From Gordonibacter urolithinfaciens (GTDB taxonomy: Bacteria; Actinomycetota; Coriobacteriia; Coriobacteriales; Eggerthellaceae): a DNA stretch of 64,000 bases. Location of the stretch: NCBI RefSeq assembly GCF_900199375.1, contig NZ_LT900217.1, positions 1,736,001 through 1,800,000 on the forward strand, written 5' to 3'. Numbering within the stretch: the first letter of the stretch is position 1; every line of letters begins with the position of its first letter. Below are positions 49,354 through 57,248 of this stretch, one piece after another. The notes beneath the pieces were generated by a model. The model was not told where the DNA came from, ran no database searches, and worked only from the letters and a program-made list of their open reading frames with translations. The position numbers and the translations under genes were made by a program.

Positions 49354-49707
49354 GGCGAACCTCTTTCTCTCAATGCTCTCGACGTGCGATGACTAAACCG
49401 AAATAGTATTAATTCTTTGCCATCGCCTTTCAATAAAATAATACGAAAGGGGTTAAATGAATAGTACTAAAAAGACTATGTACTATTCTATTTTAAGAAT
49501 ATGTTACAGGATTTTAAAGGAACACTTAGTTCGAAAAAAGCCTAATATGCAGGTAAAATATCTGTTAAATATAAACACACCAGTTTATTTATCCAAAAAA
49601 TAGTATAAATAGACACCTTGATAACTAATACTAAATAATATTATTTTGATGTCACAAACTAAACCAAATTGACCTAAGCCAAAAGTGGTTAGTTAAAGGA
49701 GGATCGT
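49354..49707. promoter_or_regulatory. Divergent AT-rich control region with repeated ATAGTA/TACTAT elements
   Basis: 354 bp. Elements: AAATAGTATTAATT (49401-49414); the perfect inverted pair GAATAGTAC (49459-49467) and GTACTATTC (49480-49488); AAATAGTATAAATAG (49598-49612); TAATACTA (49626-49633); and the palindrome AATAATATTATT (49635-49646). For the right module a TTGATA (49618-49623) and TATTAT (49639-49644) pair is a possible promoter with 15-bp spacing, and TAATACTA lies between them. For the left module a TATTAT (reverse of 49437-49442) lies just upstream of the first element. The pattern matches the small LuxR promoter at 46203. Confidence 0.72.
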
Positions 49708-49923
49708 ATGTGTTTTAGGCCTGCGGCGGTCGAAATGTCCAACAAGTGTCCGCAGTGCGGAGGCGAATGCGCGCTCAATCTCGAGCATTGCCCGCAATGC
49801 GGAGCGGCGCTCCCCAAGGTGCCGGCCATGCCCGGCATGCCCGGTGCCCCCGGTGTGCCCGTTCCGCCCGGGGCCCCGGCTCCGCCTGCGTCTCCATCAG
49901 CGCCCCGTGTTCCGCACCCATGA
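49708..49923 (+). CDS. Small zinc-ribbon protein of 'MCFRPA' type (right module)
   Basis: 71 residues behind AAAGGAGG. It begins MCFRPAAVEMSNKCPQCGGE, with Cys pairs C14-x2-C17 and C28-x2-C31 (LEHCPQCGAAL), and C21 extra. The tail is Pro/Met/Ala/Gly-rich with PGMPGAPGVPVPPGAP. The first six residues are identical to the protein of the left module at 49111, while the rest differs, so the start motif itself is probably under selection. It lies 125 bp before the molybdoenzyme gene in one operon. Function unknown. Confidence 0.8.
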   Translation: MCFRPAAVEMSNKCPQCGGECALNLEHCPQCGAALPKVPAMPGMPGAPGVPVPPGAPAPPASPSAPRVPHP

Positions 49924-50048
49924 GCGTTGCGCGTAGGCAACAGTCCCGTTTCTGTAAGCTTCCGGCCAACGCTCTGCCCGCCCGAGGTTTGAGCGTTGGC
50001 CGGCTGCCGAAAACCCAGATCGATGAATCGCCAAGAAAAGGAGGAGGA

Positions 50049-52580
50049 ATGGATTACCAAGAGTTCCTCGATTCGGTCGACCGCGAGGCCTACCACGAGG
50101 GGGAATGGCGGTGGCAGGAGGGCGAGTACACCGTCACCCGCACCAATCATTGGTCGCCCCCTGGCTGCCATAACGGGTGCGGCGTGCTGCTCTACGTCGA
50201 CCAAGAGGGCAGGCTTGCCCGCATCGAGGGCGACCCGCTGTCGCCCTTCAACAACGGCAAGCTTTGCATGCGCTGCCTCGACATGGTGGAGGCCGTAAAC
50301 CATCCCGACCGGTTGAAGTACCCTTTGCGTCGGGCCGGCAAGCGCGGCGAGAACAGATGGGAGCGCATCACGTGGGACGAGGCCTACGATGAGATCGTGG
50401 AGCGCGTGAACACCGTCAAGCGAGACTTCGGCTCCCACACCATCCTGTTCGTGCATGGCACGGGACGCAACATCGGCTGGCAGCTGCCGCTGTTCGCATC
50501 CACTGCCCTCGAGACGCCCAACGTCTGCAACTTCGGGTTCACTGGCTTTGCCTGTTACCTTCCGCGTATGATCGGCGCATCGGCGAAAATGGGAGAGATG
50601 ACCATCGCCGACGTGTCTGAAACGCATGAGATGCGCTATGCCGACCCATCCTTCCGCCGCCCCGATGTGATCATGGTTTGGGGTAACGAGCCTCTTAAGG
50701 CCAATGCCGACGGCTTCCTTGGCCACTGGATCGTCGAATGCATGCAGATGGGTACCCAGATCATCTCCATCGACCCGCGCCTAACCTGGCTCGGAGCTAA
50801 AGCCGCGTACTGGTTGCAGGTGCGCCCCGGAACCGACGGCGCGCTGGGCATAGCGATGCTGAACACCGTCATCAACGAGGATATGGTCGACCATGAGTTC
50901 ATCGACAGCTGGTGTTACGGCTACGAGCAGCTCGTCGAATCGGTGCAGGGCAAGGATGCTGATTGGGCCGCCGAGATATGCGGCGTACCGGCGGACGACA
51001 TACGCGGCGCAGCCCGCTTATACGCTACGGCGGAAAGCGCGTCCATCCAGTGGGGCCTCGCGTTCGAGCAGCAACTGTCCGCGTTGGGCGTCACCGCGGC
51101 GGCGTGCGATCTCATGGGTGTTACCGGCAACATCGACAATCCCGGAGGGAACCTGCTCATCAAGTGCGCGTTCGATATCGAGAAGCGCTACGGTTTGGGT
51201 GACTTCAAAATCCCGCGCGAAAACTATGCAGGCAAGCTTACTTTGTCGGCGGGCATCGAATCATCCGATATCGTGGCCTGTGCGTCCTCAGATGCCCTAC
51301 TGCACGCCGTGGAGACAGGCGAGCCCTTCATGCCCCAGATTATCTGGCTGCAAAGTGCCAACCCGCTCTCCTGCTCGGGCATGGACGCACCGCGCATGTA
51401 CGAGGCCATGAACAAGATACCCTACTGCGTGGTGGCCGACCCCTATATGACGCCGACCGCCGTGGCTCATGCCGATATCGTGCTGCCGGTTGCCATGAGC
51501 TGCGAGCGCAACTCCGTGCGCACCTGGTGGACGCCCGCCCGGTCCATCTCCAAGTGCGCGAGCTACTACGAAGCAAAGTCCGATGAGCAGATCATCCTCG
51601 ATCTGGGTCGCCGGCTGAAGCCCGAGAACTGGCCCTGGAAAGACGACAGGGAGTTGGCCACGTGGTACCTCACCGACCAGTACGCCGAGGGCGGCACGCG
51701 CTACGAGGGTGACTTCGAGGAGCTGCAGGAGCGCGGCGGCTACAAGTACGATCCGTGGGATGCCGAGTACTACAAGTACCAGAAGGGCATGTGTCGTCCC
51801 GACGGCCAGCCGGGCTTCGACACGGCAACGGGTCGTTTCGAGTTCTGGAGCTGGGGGTACAACCATTGGGGAGTCGATCCGATGCCCTACCACATTGAGC
51901 CGAAGGATAGCCCAGTATCCACGCCCGAGAAGCTGGCAGAGTACCCGTTCATCGCCACGTCGGGTGGAAGGTCCTACGAGTTCTTCCACTCCGAGCACCG
52001 TCAACTGGAAACCATGCGCGAGTTCCATCCTTGGCCGCTTGTGACCATTCATCCCGAGGCCGCGGCTGAATACGGCATCGAGGATGGCGACTGGGTGTGG
52101 ATCGAGACCACCCATGGCCGATGCCGCCAGAAGGCGTTCCTCTTCCCCGGCATCAAGAAGGACACCATTCATATGGAGCACGCTTGGTGGTTCCCCGAGC
52201 AAGAAGCCGCAGAGCCCAGCCTGTACGGCACGTTCGACTCAAACATCAATAACATGGCGCTCAACTTCGAAACGGGGCAAGGCGGCATCGGTTCCGGTAT
52301 CAAGAGCTTCTTGGCAAAGATCTACCCCTACGTCGAGGGAGACCAGATGCCCGGCGAGAAGGTCACCCGCGAGGGCGGCTGGGGCGACTACCTGCCCGGC
52401 GTTATGGCGGGTGACAAAGAATCGGCAGAGAGGCAGGCTGCCGAGGGCAACAGCGCCTTGCTCGCCCAGATCGAGGCCGCTCGGCGCGCCAAGGAGATGA
52501 AGGTAGAGGACGCCGACATGCAGGGCCGCAACGCGCTCATCTACGCGAAAGAGCACGCCGACGGCCTGCAGGATGCCTGA
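50049..52580 (+). CDS. Cytosolic molybdopterin enzyme, catechol-dehydroxylase-like (right module)
   Basis: 843 residues behind GGAGGAGG, with no signal peptide. The N-terminal cluster has C40-x3-C44-x28-C73 (and C76); the first cysteine of the usual four is replaced, and H34 in TRTNHWSPPGCHNGC is a possible substitute ligand. The likely metal ligand is C169 in TGFACYLPR. Pterin regions: WGNEPLKANADGFLGHWIVE, SIDPRLTWLGAKAAYWLQVR, and HAWWFPEQEAAEPSLYGTFD. It is a relative of the left-module enzyme but has a longer N-terminus and a C-terminal extension of about 70 residues rich in Glu/Ala. Followed at 36 bp by its 4Fe-4S partner. Confidence 0.88.
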   Translation: MDYQEFLDSVDREAYHEGEWRWQEGEYTVTRTNHWSPPGCHNGCGVLLYVDQEGRLARIEGDPLSPFNNGKLCMRCLDMVEAVNHPDRLKYPLRRAGKRGENRWERITWDEAYDEIVERVNTVKRDFGSHTILFVHGTGRNIGWQLPLFASTALETPNVCNFGFTGFACYLPRMIGASAKMGEMTIADVSETHEMRYADPSFRRPDVIMVWGNEPLKANADGFLGHWIVECMQMGTQIISIDPRLTWLGAKAAYWLQVRPGTDGALGIAMLNTVINEDMVDHEFIDSWCYGYEQLVESVQGKDADWAAEICGVPADDIRGAARLYATAESASIQWGLAFEQQLSALGVTAAACDLMGVTGNIDNPGGNLLIKCAFDIEKRYGLGDFKIPRENYAGKLTLSAGIESSDIVACASSDALLHAVETGEPFMPQIIWLQSANPLSCSGMDAPRMYEAMNKIPYCVVADPYMTPTAVAHADIVLPVAMSCERNSVRTWWTPARSISKCASYYEAKSDEQIILDLGRRLKPENWPWKDDRELATWYLTDQYAEGGTRYEGDFEELQERGGYKYDPWDAEYYKYQKGMCRPDGQPGFDTATGRFEFWSWGYNHWGVDPMPYHIEPKDSPVSTPEKLAEYPFIATSGGRSYEFFHSEHRQLETMREFHPWPLVTIHPEAAAEYGIEDGDWVWIETTHGRCRQKAFLFPGIKKDTIHMEHAWWFPEQEAAEPSLYGTFDSNINNMALNFETGQGGIGSGIKSFLAKIYPYVEGDQMPGEKVTREGGWGDYLPGVMAGDKESAERQAAEGNSALLAQIEAARRAKEMKVEDADMQGRNALIYAKEHADGLQDA

Positions 52581-52616
52581 CCGCCCAAACGACCCAAGAA
52601 AAGGAGGCGAACGACC

Positions 52617-52967
52617 GTGACTAAGGCGATTCTCGTCAACTACGACTACTGCACGGGCTGCCACTCATGCGAGGTGGCCTGCAAAAAGGAGCGTGGCCTG
52701 CCGAAAGGCGAGTTCGGCATCAAGGTGTGCGAGGTGGGGCCGTTCCAGTACAGCAGGGACCAGGGGCTGAAGGGCGTATGGGAATGGACGTATATGCCCG
52801 TCCTGACGCAGGCATGCAATCTGTGCGCCGACCGTACGAAGGAGGGCAAGATGCCCATGTGCGTGCAGCATTGCCAGGCATGGTGTCTGTACTACGGTGA
52901 GGCGGAGGACCTGGTCAAGAAAATGGACGGCAAGACCCGTTGGACGCTTTCGACCACCAAGGAGTAA
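52617..52967 (+). CDS. Small 4Fe-4S partner protein (right module)
   Basis: 116 residues with a GTG start behind AAGGAGG. Cysteine runs CTGCHSCEVAC and CNLCADRTKEGKMPMCVQHC give two [4Fe-4S] clusters. It has the same layout as the left-module partner at 46338, with KKERGLPKGEFGIKVCEVGP replacing the equivalent stretch. It should pass electrons to the 843-residue molybdoenzyme. It is followed after 73 bp by the MmgE/PrpD gene. Confidence 0.88.
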   Translation: MTKAILVNYDYCTGCHSCEVACKKERGLPKGEFGIKVCEVGPFQYSRDQGLKGVWEWTYMPVLTQACNLCADRTKEGKMPMCVQHCQAWCLYYGEAEDLVKKMDGKTRWTLSTTKE

Positions 52968-53040
52968 GGGGGCCGGGCGGCTTAGACCGAGAGGGGAACC
53001 ATGCGCGAAGTCGCCCGGAAACCATTGAAAAGGGGGTTCC

Positions 53041-54432
53041 ATGAACATGACCGACGAAGTTTGCGCGCACGTCGCGGCCGCAGACTACGCGATACTCGAC
53101 GATTTCACCGTCGGGCGAGTCAAGACCCGTGTGCTCGACGCGGTGGGCGTCATAGCTGCCGGGGTGCACGCGCCTCGTTGCGACGATTTGTTCAACCTGC
53201 TCAAAAGCTATGGAACAGCGCCTCAAAGCACGGCGTTTTTTCGCGGCGAGCTTATGGGCGCTCCGCAAGCTGCCATGGTGAACAGCTTCGCCATGAGATC
53301 CTACGATTTCGAGGCCATCGAGGCCGAGAACGAGAATCGCAAGAGCAGTGCCGCTCACATCAGCGGTACGACGGTGCCCACCGCCTTCGCCGCCGCAGAG
53401 CGCGTACATGCGAGCGGCAGGGAGTTCCTCACGGCTTTGGTGGTGGGCGATGACGTTGCCGCGCGTCTGGGGGCGGCATCTGGCTTCGATGTGTATGGAG
53501 GCTGGGATAACACCAACACCATCAACGGGTTGGGCGCTACTGTTGTCGCCGGCAAGTTGGGCGGCCTCAACGAGCAGGAGCTCAACAACGCGCTCGGCCT
53601 GAGCCTGAACATGCTGGGCGGGTCGATGGACAACATCAACTACAAGACGCTCGCGTTCAAGCTCCCCATGGCGCTTGCTGCCCGCAACGCCATCTTCTCG
53701 GCCGACTTTGCCGCCCGTGGCATGACGGCCACCCACGACGCCATCGGGGGCAAGAAAGGGTATTTCTTCCTGTTCTGCGGCGAGAAGCAGCAGCCGGAGC
53801 TGCTGTGCAAGGACTTGGGACGCGTTTTCTACGGCGATGTGGTCATCAAGCCGTGGTCGGCCTGCCGCGCCACGCACCCCTCGATCGATGCCTGCATGAA
53901 GATCGTCGAAGCGCACGAATTCGATCCAACGCAAGTGGAGAGCGTAACCATTCATACCACGCCCCGCACAGCTCAAGGGTTCGTGGGGCAGCCGTTCGAG
54001 GTAGGCGAAGAGCCCCAGGTGAGCGGAGCTTTCAGCATCATCTACACGGCGGCAGTCGCCCTTGTGGAAAAGGCTGTGCGCCCCGAGCACATGAACCGGG
54101 AGGCCATGGAGGATCCCGCGCTGAAAAGCATGATAGCGAAGATCGCCATCGATCCCTCCTTGCCGCCCGACGAGTACCAGACGGCGGAGGTAGACGTGGT
54201 CATGCGGGGCGGCACGTCTTACCACGCACGCTGCGACGTGCCCAAAGGCGATATCTACCGCAGCCCCCTGACCGAAGGGGAGGTTCTCGACAAATTCTAC
54301 CGGAACATCGAGTTTTCTCGCACGCTGCCGCACGAGGCTGCCGCACAGGTGGTTGAGATGGTTACGCATCTTGAAGAGCTGGACGACATCGGGGAGCTCG
54401 TGGCGTTCATGGAAGAGAGGAGAATGAAATGA
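53041..54432 (+). CDS. MmgE/PrpD family protein
   Basis: 463 residues. The fold of 2-methylcitrate dehydratase/cis-aconitate decarboxylase relatives is recognisable from LDAVGVIAAGVHAPRCDDLF, FRGELMGAPQAAMVNSFAMR, SYDFEAIEAENENRKSSAAH (a region near the active site), GWDNTNTINGLGATVVAGKL, and the C-terminal PWSACRATHPSIDACMKIVE. The highly conserved His of the family appears in AAHISGT. Members dehydrate or decarboxylate tricarboxylic-type acids, or act on other carboxylates. Here, behind the molybdoenzyme and coupled to a permease (ATGA overlap), it probably processes the same substrate or its product. Confidence 0.9.
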   Translation: MNMTDEVCAHVAAADYAILDDFTVGRVKTRVLDAVGVIAAGVHAPRCDDLFNLLKSYGTAPQSTAFFRGELMGAPQAAMVNSFAMRSYDFEAIEAENENRKSSAAHISGTTVPTAFAAAERVHASGREFLTALVVGDDVAARLGAASGFDVYGGWDNTNTINGLGATVVAGKLGGLNEQELNNALGLSLNMLGGSMDNINYKTLAFKLPMALAARNAIFSADFAARGMTATHDAIGGKKGYFFLFCGEKQQPELLCKDLGRVFYGDVVIKPWSACRATHPSIDACMKIVEAHEFDPTQVESVTIHTTPRTAQGFVGQPFEVGEEPQVSGAFSIIYTAAVALVEKAVRPEHMNREAMEDPALKSMIAKIAIDPSLPPDEYQTAEVDVVMRGGTSYHARCDVPKGDIYRSPLTEGEVLDKFYRNIEFSRTLPHEAAAQVVEMVTHLEELDDIGELVAFMEERRMK

Positions 54433-55715
54433 CCGCAGAACAGAAAGCTACCGCGAAGAAGGCGCTCGGCATCACGGTCCAGATAGCCGCGCTGCTCGTT
54501 ATCACGCTGCAGTATGCGAAGTCGTTCTCGACGCCGGCCATGTCGGCCATTGGAGCGGCATACGCCCCTGCGGGCGTCGATTCGCTCATGCTTAAGAACA
54601 TCGAAGGGCTGCCCTCGCTCATGGCTATTGTAGGCGCGTTCGCCGTGGGCATCCTCGAGCGCTATATGAAAAAGAAGACCATGCTTATCATTGCCATGGC
54701 ATGCACCCTCGTCGGTGGGGTGGTTGCTGGTCTCATGCCGGAGACCATCGAGGGCTTCTACGGCATATTGGCGTGCCGCGTGGTGCTGGGTTTCGGCCGC
54801 GGCATGATATTCCCTATGGCGTCATCGTTCATAGCCGACTTGTTCGAGGGCAGGCAGCGCGACCGCCTCATGAGTTTCAAAACGGCAGTGGGAGGTCTCT
54901 CGGGTTCGGTGTTCCAGCTGATCGGCGGTTTCCTGGCCGTCATGTCGTGGCGCTATTCCTTCATCGGCTACCTGTTCATCATCCCCATCGTGGCGATGAT
55001 TGTGCTCTGGCTTCCGGAGCCCGACGTAAAGCCGGCAGGGATGACGGCCGACGGCAAGCGTGGTAACGCGCTCAAATCCATCACGGTGGCCGCATGGATC
55101 GTCATCCTCTTGGCAGGCGTGTGGAACTTTTTCCAGTTCTCGTACTTCACCAACATCTCCTTGTGCATCAAGGAGGCGGGTTTGGGCGACACGGGCTTCG
55201 CTGGCATCATCAGCTCCACGCAGACGCTTGCCGCCGCGGTGGGCGCCATCTGCTACGGTGCGTTTCTTAAGGGTCGCCTTCGGGGATTCGACCTGCCCAT
55301 CGCTCTACTCGGCGAGGCCGTGGGCTTCTGGATTCTCACGCACATCGTCTCGGTGCCGGGCTACTACGCAGGTGCCATTGTATACGGGCTCGCGTTCGGC
55401 ATGTTCAACCCTGCCCTCATCCTGCAGATCGTGAAGGTTCTGCCCAAGGAAGGTGCCACGTTGGGGCTCTCGCTTTTGGCTGCGGCACAGAATCTGTGCC
55501 AGTACTTCTCCGCTTACGTGCTTGCGTTCTTCGCCGGTCTCATGGGCGTGGCGGCTACGGGCCAATTTGCCGGTTGGAACGTGGCATGGCCGCTTGCGAC
55601 AGCTATGGCCGTGCTTGTGGCCGTTATCATCGTTATCACTAAAGCGAAGCATCCCGAGTTGATCGCCGGCCTGAAAGAACCGGGTAAGCAAGCCGATATC
55701 GAGAAAACCGTCTAG
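54429..55715 (+). CDS. MFS transporter (right catabolic module)
   Basis: 428 residues, twelve helices, start overlapping the MmgE/PrpD stop. The MFS pattern is visible in GAFAVGILERYMKKKTMLII (loop 2-3), GRGMIFPMASSFIADLFEGR and RDRLMSFKTAVGG. A charged loop (PDVKPAGMTADGKRGNAL) separates the two halves. The coupling with the MmgE/PrpD gene suggests uptake of its substrate, probably an organic or aromatic acid. The C-terminus (KEPGKQADIEKTV) is cytoplasmic. Confidence 0.9.
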   Translation: MTAEQKATAKKALGITVQIAALLVITLQYAKSFSTPAMSAIGAAYAPAGVDSLMLKNIEGLPSLMAIVGAFAVGILERYMKKKTMLIIAMACTLVGGVVAGLMPETIEGFYGILACRVVLGFGRGMIFPMASSFIADLFEGRQRDRLMSFKTAVGGLSGSVFQLIGGFLAVMSWRYSFIGYLFIIPIVAMIVLWLPEPDVKPAGMTADGKRGNALKSITVAAWIVILLAGVWNFFQFSYFTNISLCIKEAGLGDTGFAGIISSTQTLAAAVGAICYGAFLKGRLRGFDLPIALLGEAVGFWILTHIVSVPGYYAGAIVYGLAFGMFNPALILQIVKVLPKEGATLGLSLLAAAQNLCQYFSAYVLAFFAGLMGVAATGQFAGWNVAWPLATAMAVLVAVIIVITKAKHPELIAGLKEPGKQADIEKTV

Positions 55716-55804
55716 TTGGGGGAACGGCACGTAAAAGATGGTTGTACTGGATTCGAGTGATCGGGGCCGGCGCCCGCCGGCCTCTTCTGCCGAAGGGGGA
55801 TCGC

Positions 55805-57091
55805 ATGCTAGTTCGCGATGGCAAGCTTCTAGGGAGAGTACCGTATGCATTCGTGATCGTGGGGTGTTGCTGCCTTCTCCAGGCGTTTGGCATGGGCCTT
55901 ATCTTGAACTGTGGAAGTCTGTTCTATGTTCCTGTCTGCGAGGATATGGGGTTTCTTAGATCGGAGATTGCCACGTACATGACGGGCTATTTCGTCGGAA
56001 CGACGCTGGTAACGCCCTTGGCCGGAAAGCTTCTCTCACGGTATGACATACGCGTTGTCATGGCATTGGCCATCGTGGTGCTCTCGTTCTCCGTCGGTGT
56101 CATGTCAACCTACACGGCGATATGGCAGTGGCAGGCATCAGGGTTTCTCGTCGGGGCGGCTGGTTCGTGCATATTCGTGCTGCCTTCCGCGACGTTGGTG
56201 GGGAACTGGTTTGTCAAACGGCGCGGTATGGTATACGGCATTGTCATGGCTTGTTCGAGCGTATCGGCGGCAGTGTTCTCGCAGGTTCTGCACGGCATCA
56301 TAGTGGCCGACGGATGGCGAGAGGCTTATTTGTTCGTCGGTGTCGCCTCGTTTTGCGTGATCTTTCCCTGTGCCCTGCTGCTGAGAAGGAATCCGTCCGA
56401 CGTGGGTGCCGTCCCCTATGGGCTCATGCCCAATGAGGGAGTTGGAAAAGCGTCAGTTGTACGAGGTGTTGCGGTGAAGGTAGCCGTGGTCTCCTTGGCG
56501 TTTTGGTGCTTGTTCGTGTTCGCCGGTATTGCGTCGTTCATTCATGGAGGCATCGAGCAGCATCTTCCCGGTTACGTCGAGTCTGTCGGGTTCACCTCGT
56601 CATTCGCCGCAGCTGTGGTATCGGCCCAGTCCGTCGGATCGGTGGTCGACAAACTGGTCATGGGCTGGCTGAACGACAAGCTGGGGGTGCAGCGAACCAC
56701 CATCATCGAGCTTGTGCTCATCGTGCTGGGCATTTTAGGGTTCGTTCTGCTGCACAACCCGGTTTTCCTCATCGTGTCCGCTGTTTTGTTCGGCGTGCAG
56801 GATTCGCTTATGTCGGTGAGCCTTCCTCTGCTCATTCGAGAGATATTCGGTTCTAAGAACTACACGCAGATCCACGCGTGGATACGCACCGGCGTGGGGG
56901 TGTTCGGATCGTTTTCGGGCATTGTCGTCGGTGCGGCATATGATTTCGCAGGCACCTTTGTCCCCGCTTTTCTGGGATTGATGGTCATCTGCTTTTTGGC
57001 CATGGCCTGCATCCGCGTTGCCTACCGAACAAGCAAGGGATTGGTTTGGGAAGCGACGGGCTGCGTATCGGATGGAGACGCCAAGAAGTAA
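55805..57091 (+). CDS. MFS transporter, oxalate/formate antiporter-like
   Basis: 428 residues from ATG 55805 (GGGGGA before it); the ORF is open further upstream but not helix-forming. Twelve helices; the OFA-like layout shows in LQAFGMGLILNCGSLFYVPV and SATLVGNWFVKRRGMVYGIV, typical of monocarboxylate-type MFS carriers, and GWLNDKLGVQRTTIIELVLI in the second half. It is 89 bp after the previous MFS gene on the same strand, so it could be the export partner of an exchange system or a second uptake route. A strong terminator follows. Confidence 0.9.
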   Translation: MLVRDGKLLGRVPYAFVIVGCCCLLQAFGMGLILNCGSLFYVPVCEDMGFLRSEIATYMTGYFVGTTLVTPLAGKLLSRYDIRVVMALAIVVLSFSVGVMSTYTAIWQWQASGFLVGAAGSCIFVLPSATLVGNWFVKRRGMVYGIVMACSSVSAAVFSQVLHGIIVADGWREAYLFVGVASFCVIFPCALLLRRNPSDVGAVPYGLMPNEGVGKASVVRGVAVKVAVVSLAFWCLFVFAGIASFIHGGIEQHLPGYVESVGFTSSFAAAVVSAQSVGSVVDKLVMGWLNDKLGVQRTTIIELVLIVLGILGFVLLHNPVFLIVSAVLFGVQDSLMSVSLPLLIREIFGSKNYTQIHAWIRTGVGVFGSFSGIVVGAAYDFAGTFVPAFLGLMVICFLAMACIRVAYRTSKGLVWEATGCVSDGDAKK

Positions 57092-57143
57092 GAGGATTGC
57101 TCTTTCCCGATTGCAGAAAGCTTTCATAGTGCTGGACAGAGTC

Positions 57144-57178
57144 AAGGGGGCCCGGCTGCTTGCGGCCGGGCCCCTTGT
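57144..57178 (+). terminator. Terminator after the second MFS gene
   Basis: AAGGGGGCCCGGC-TGCTTGC-GGCCGGGCCCCTT, a 12-13 bp GC-rich stem ending in TTGT. It ends the right-hand catabolic module. Confidence 0.78.
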
Positions 57179-57248
57179 AGATCGCTCGCTTGCGGCGGAC
57201 GCCTCTTGTGCGATTGTTATGACGGCCACAAGCTGACGCCAGGGGCGT

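Noticed and set aside
49354-49707. CRISPR-like array in the repeat-rich gap
   Set aside because: The repeated elements are short (8-9 bp), unevenly spaced and partly inverted, so they look like operators. No CRISPR array or cas gene was seen anywhere in the window.
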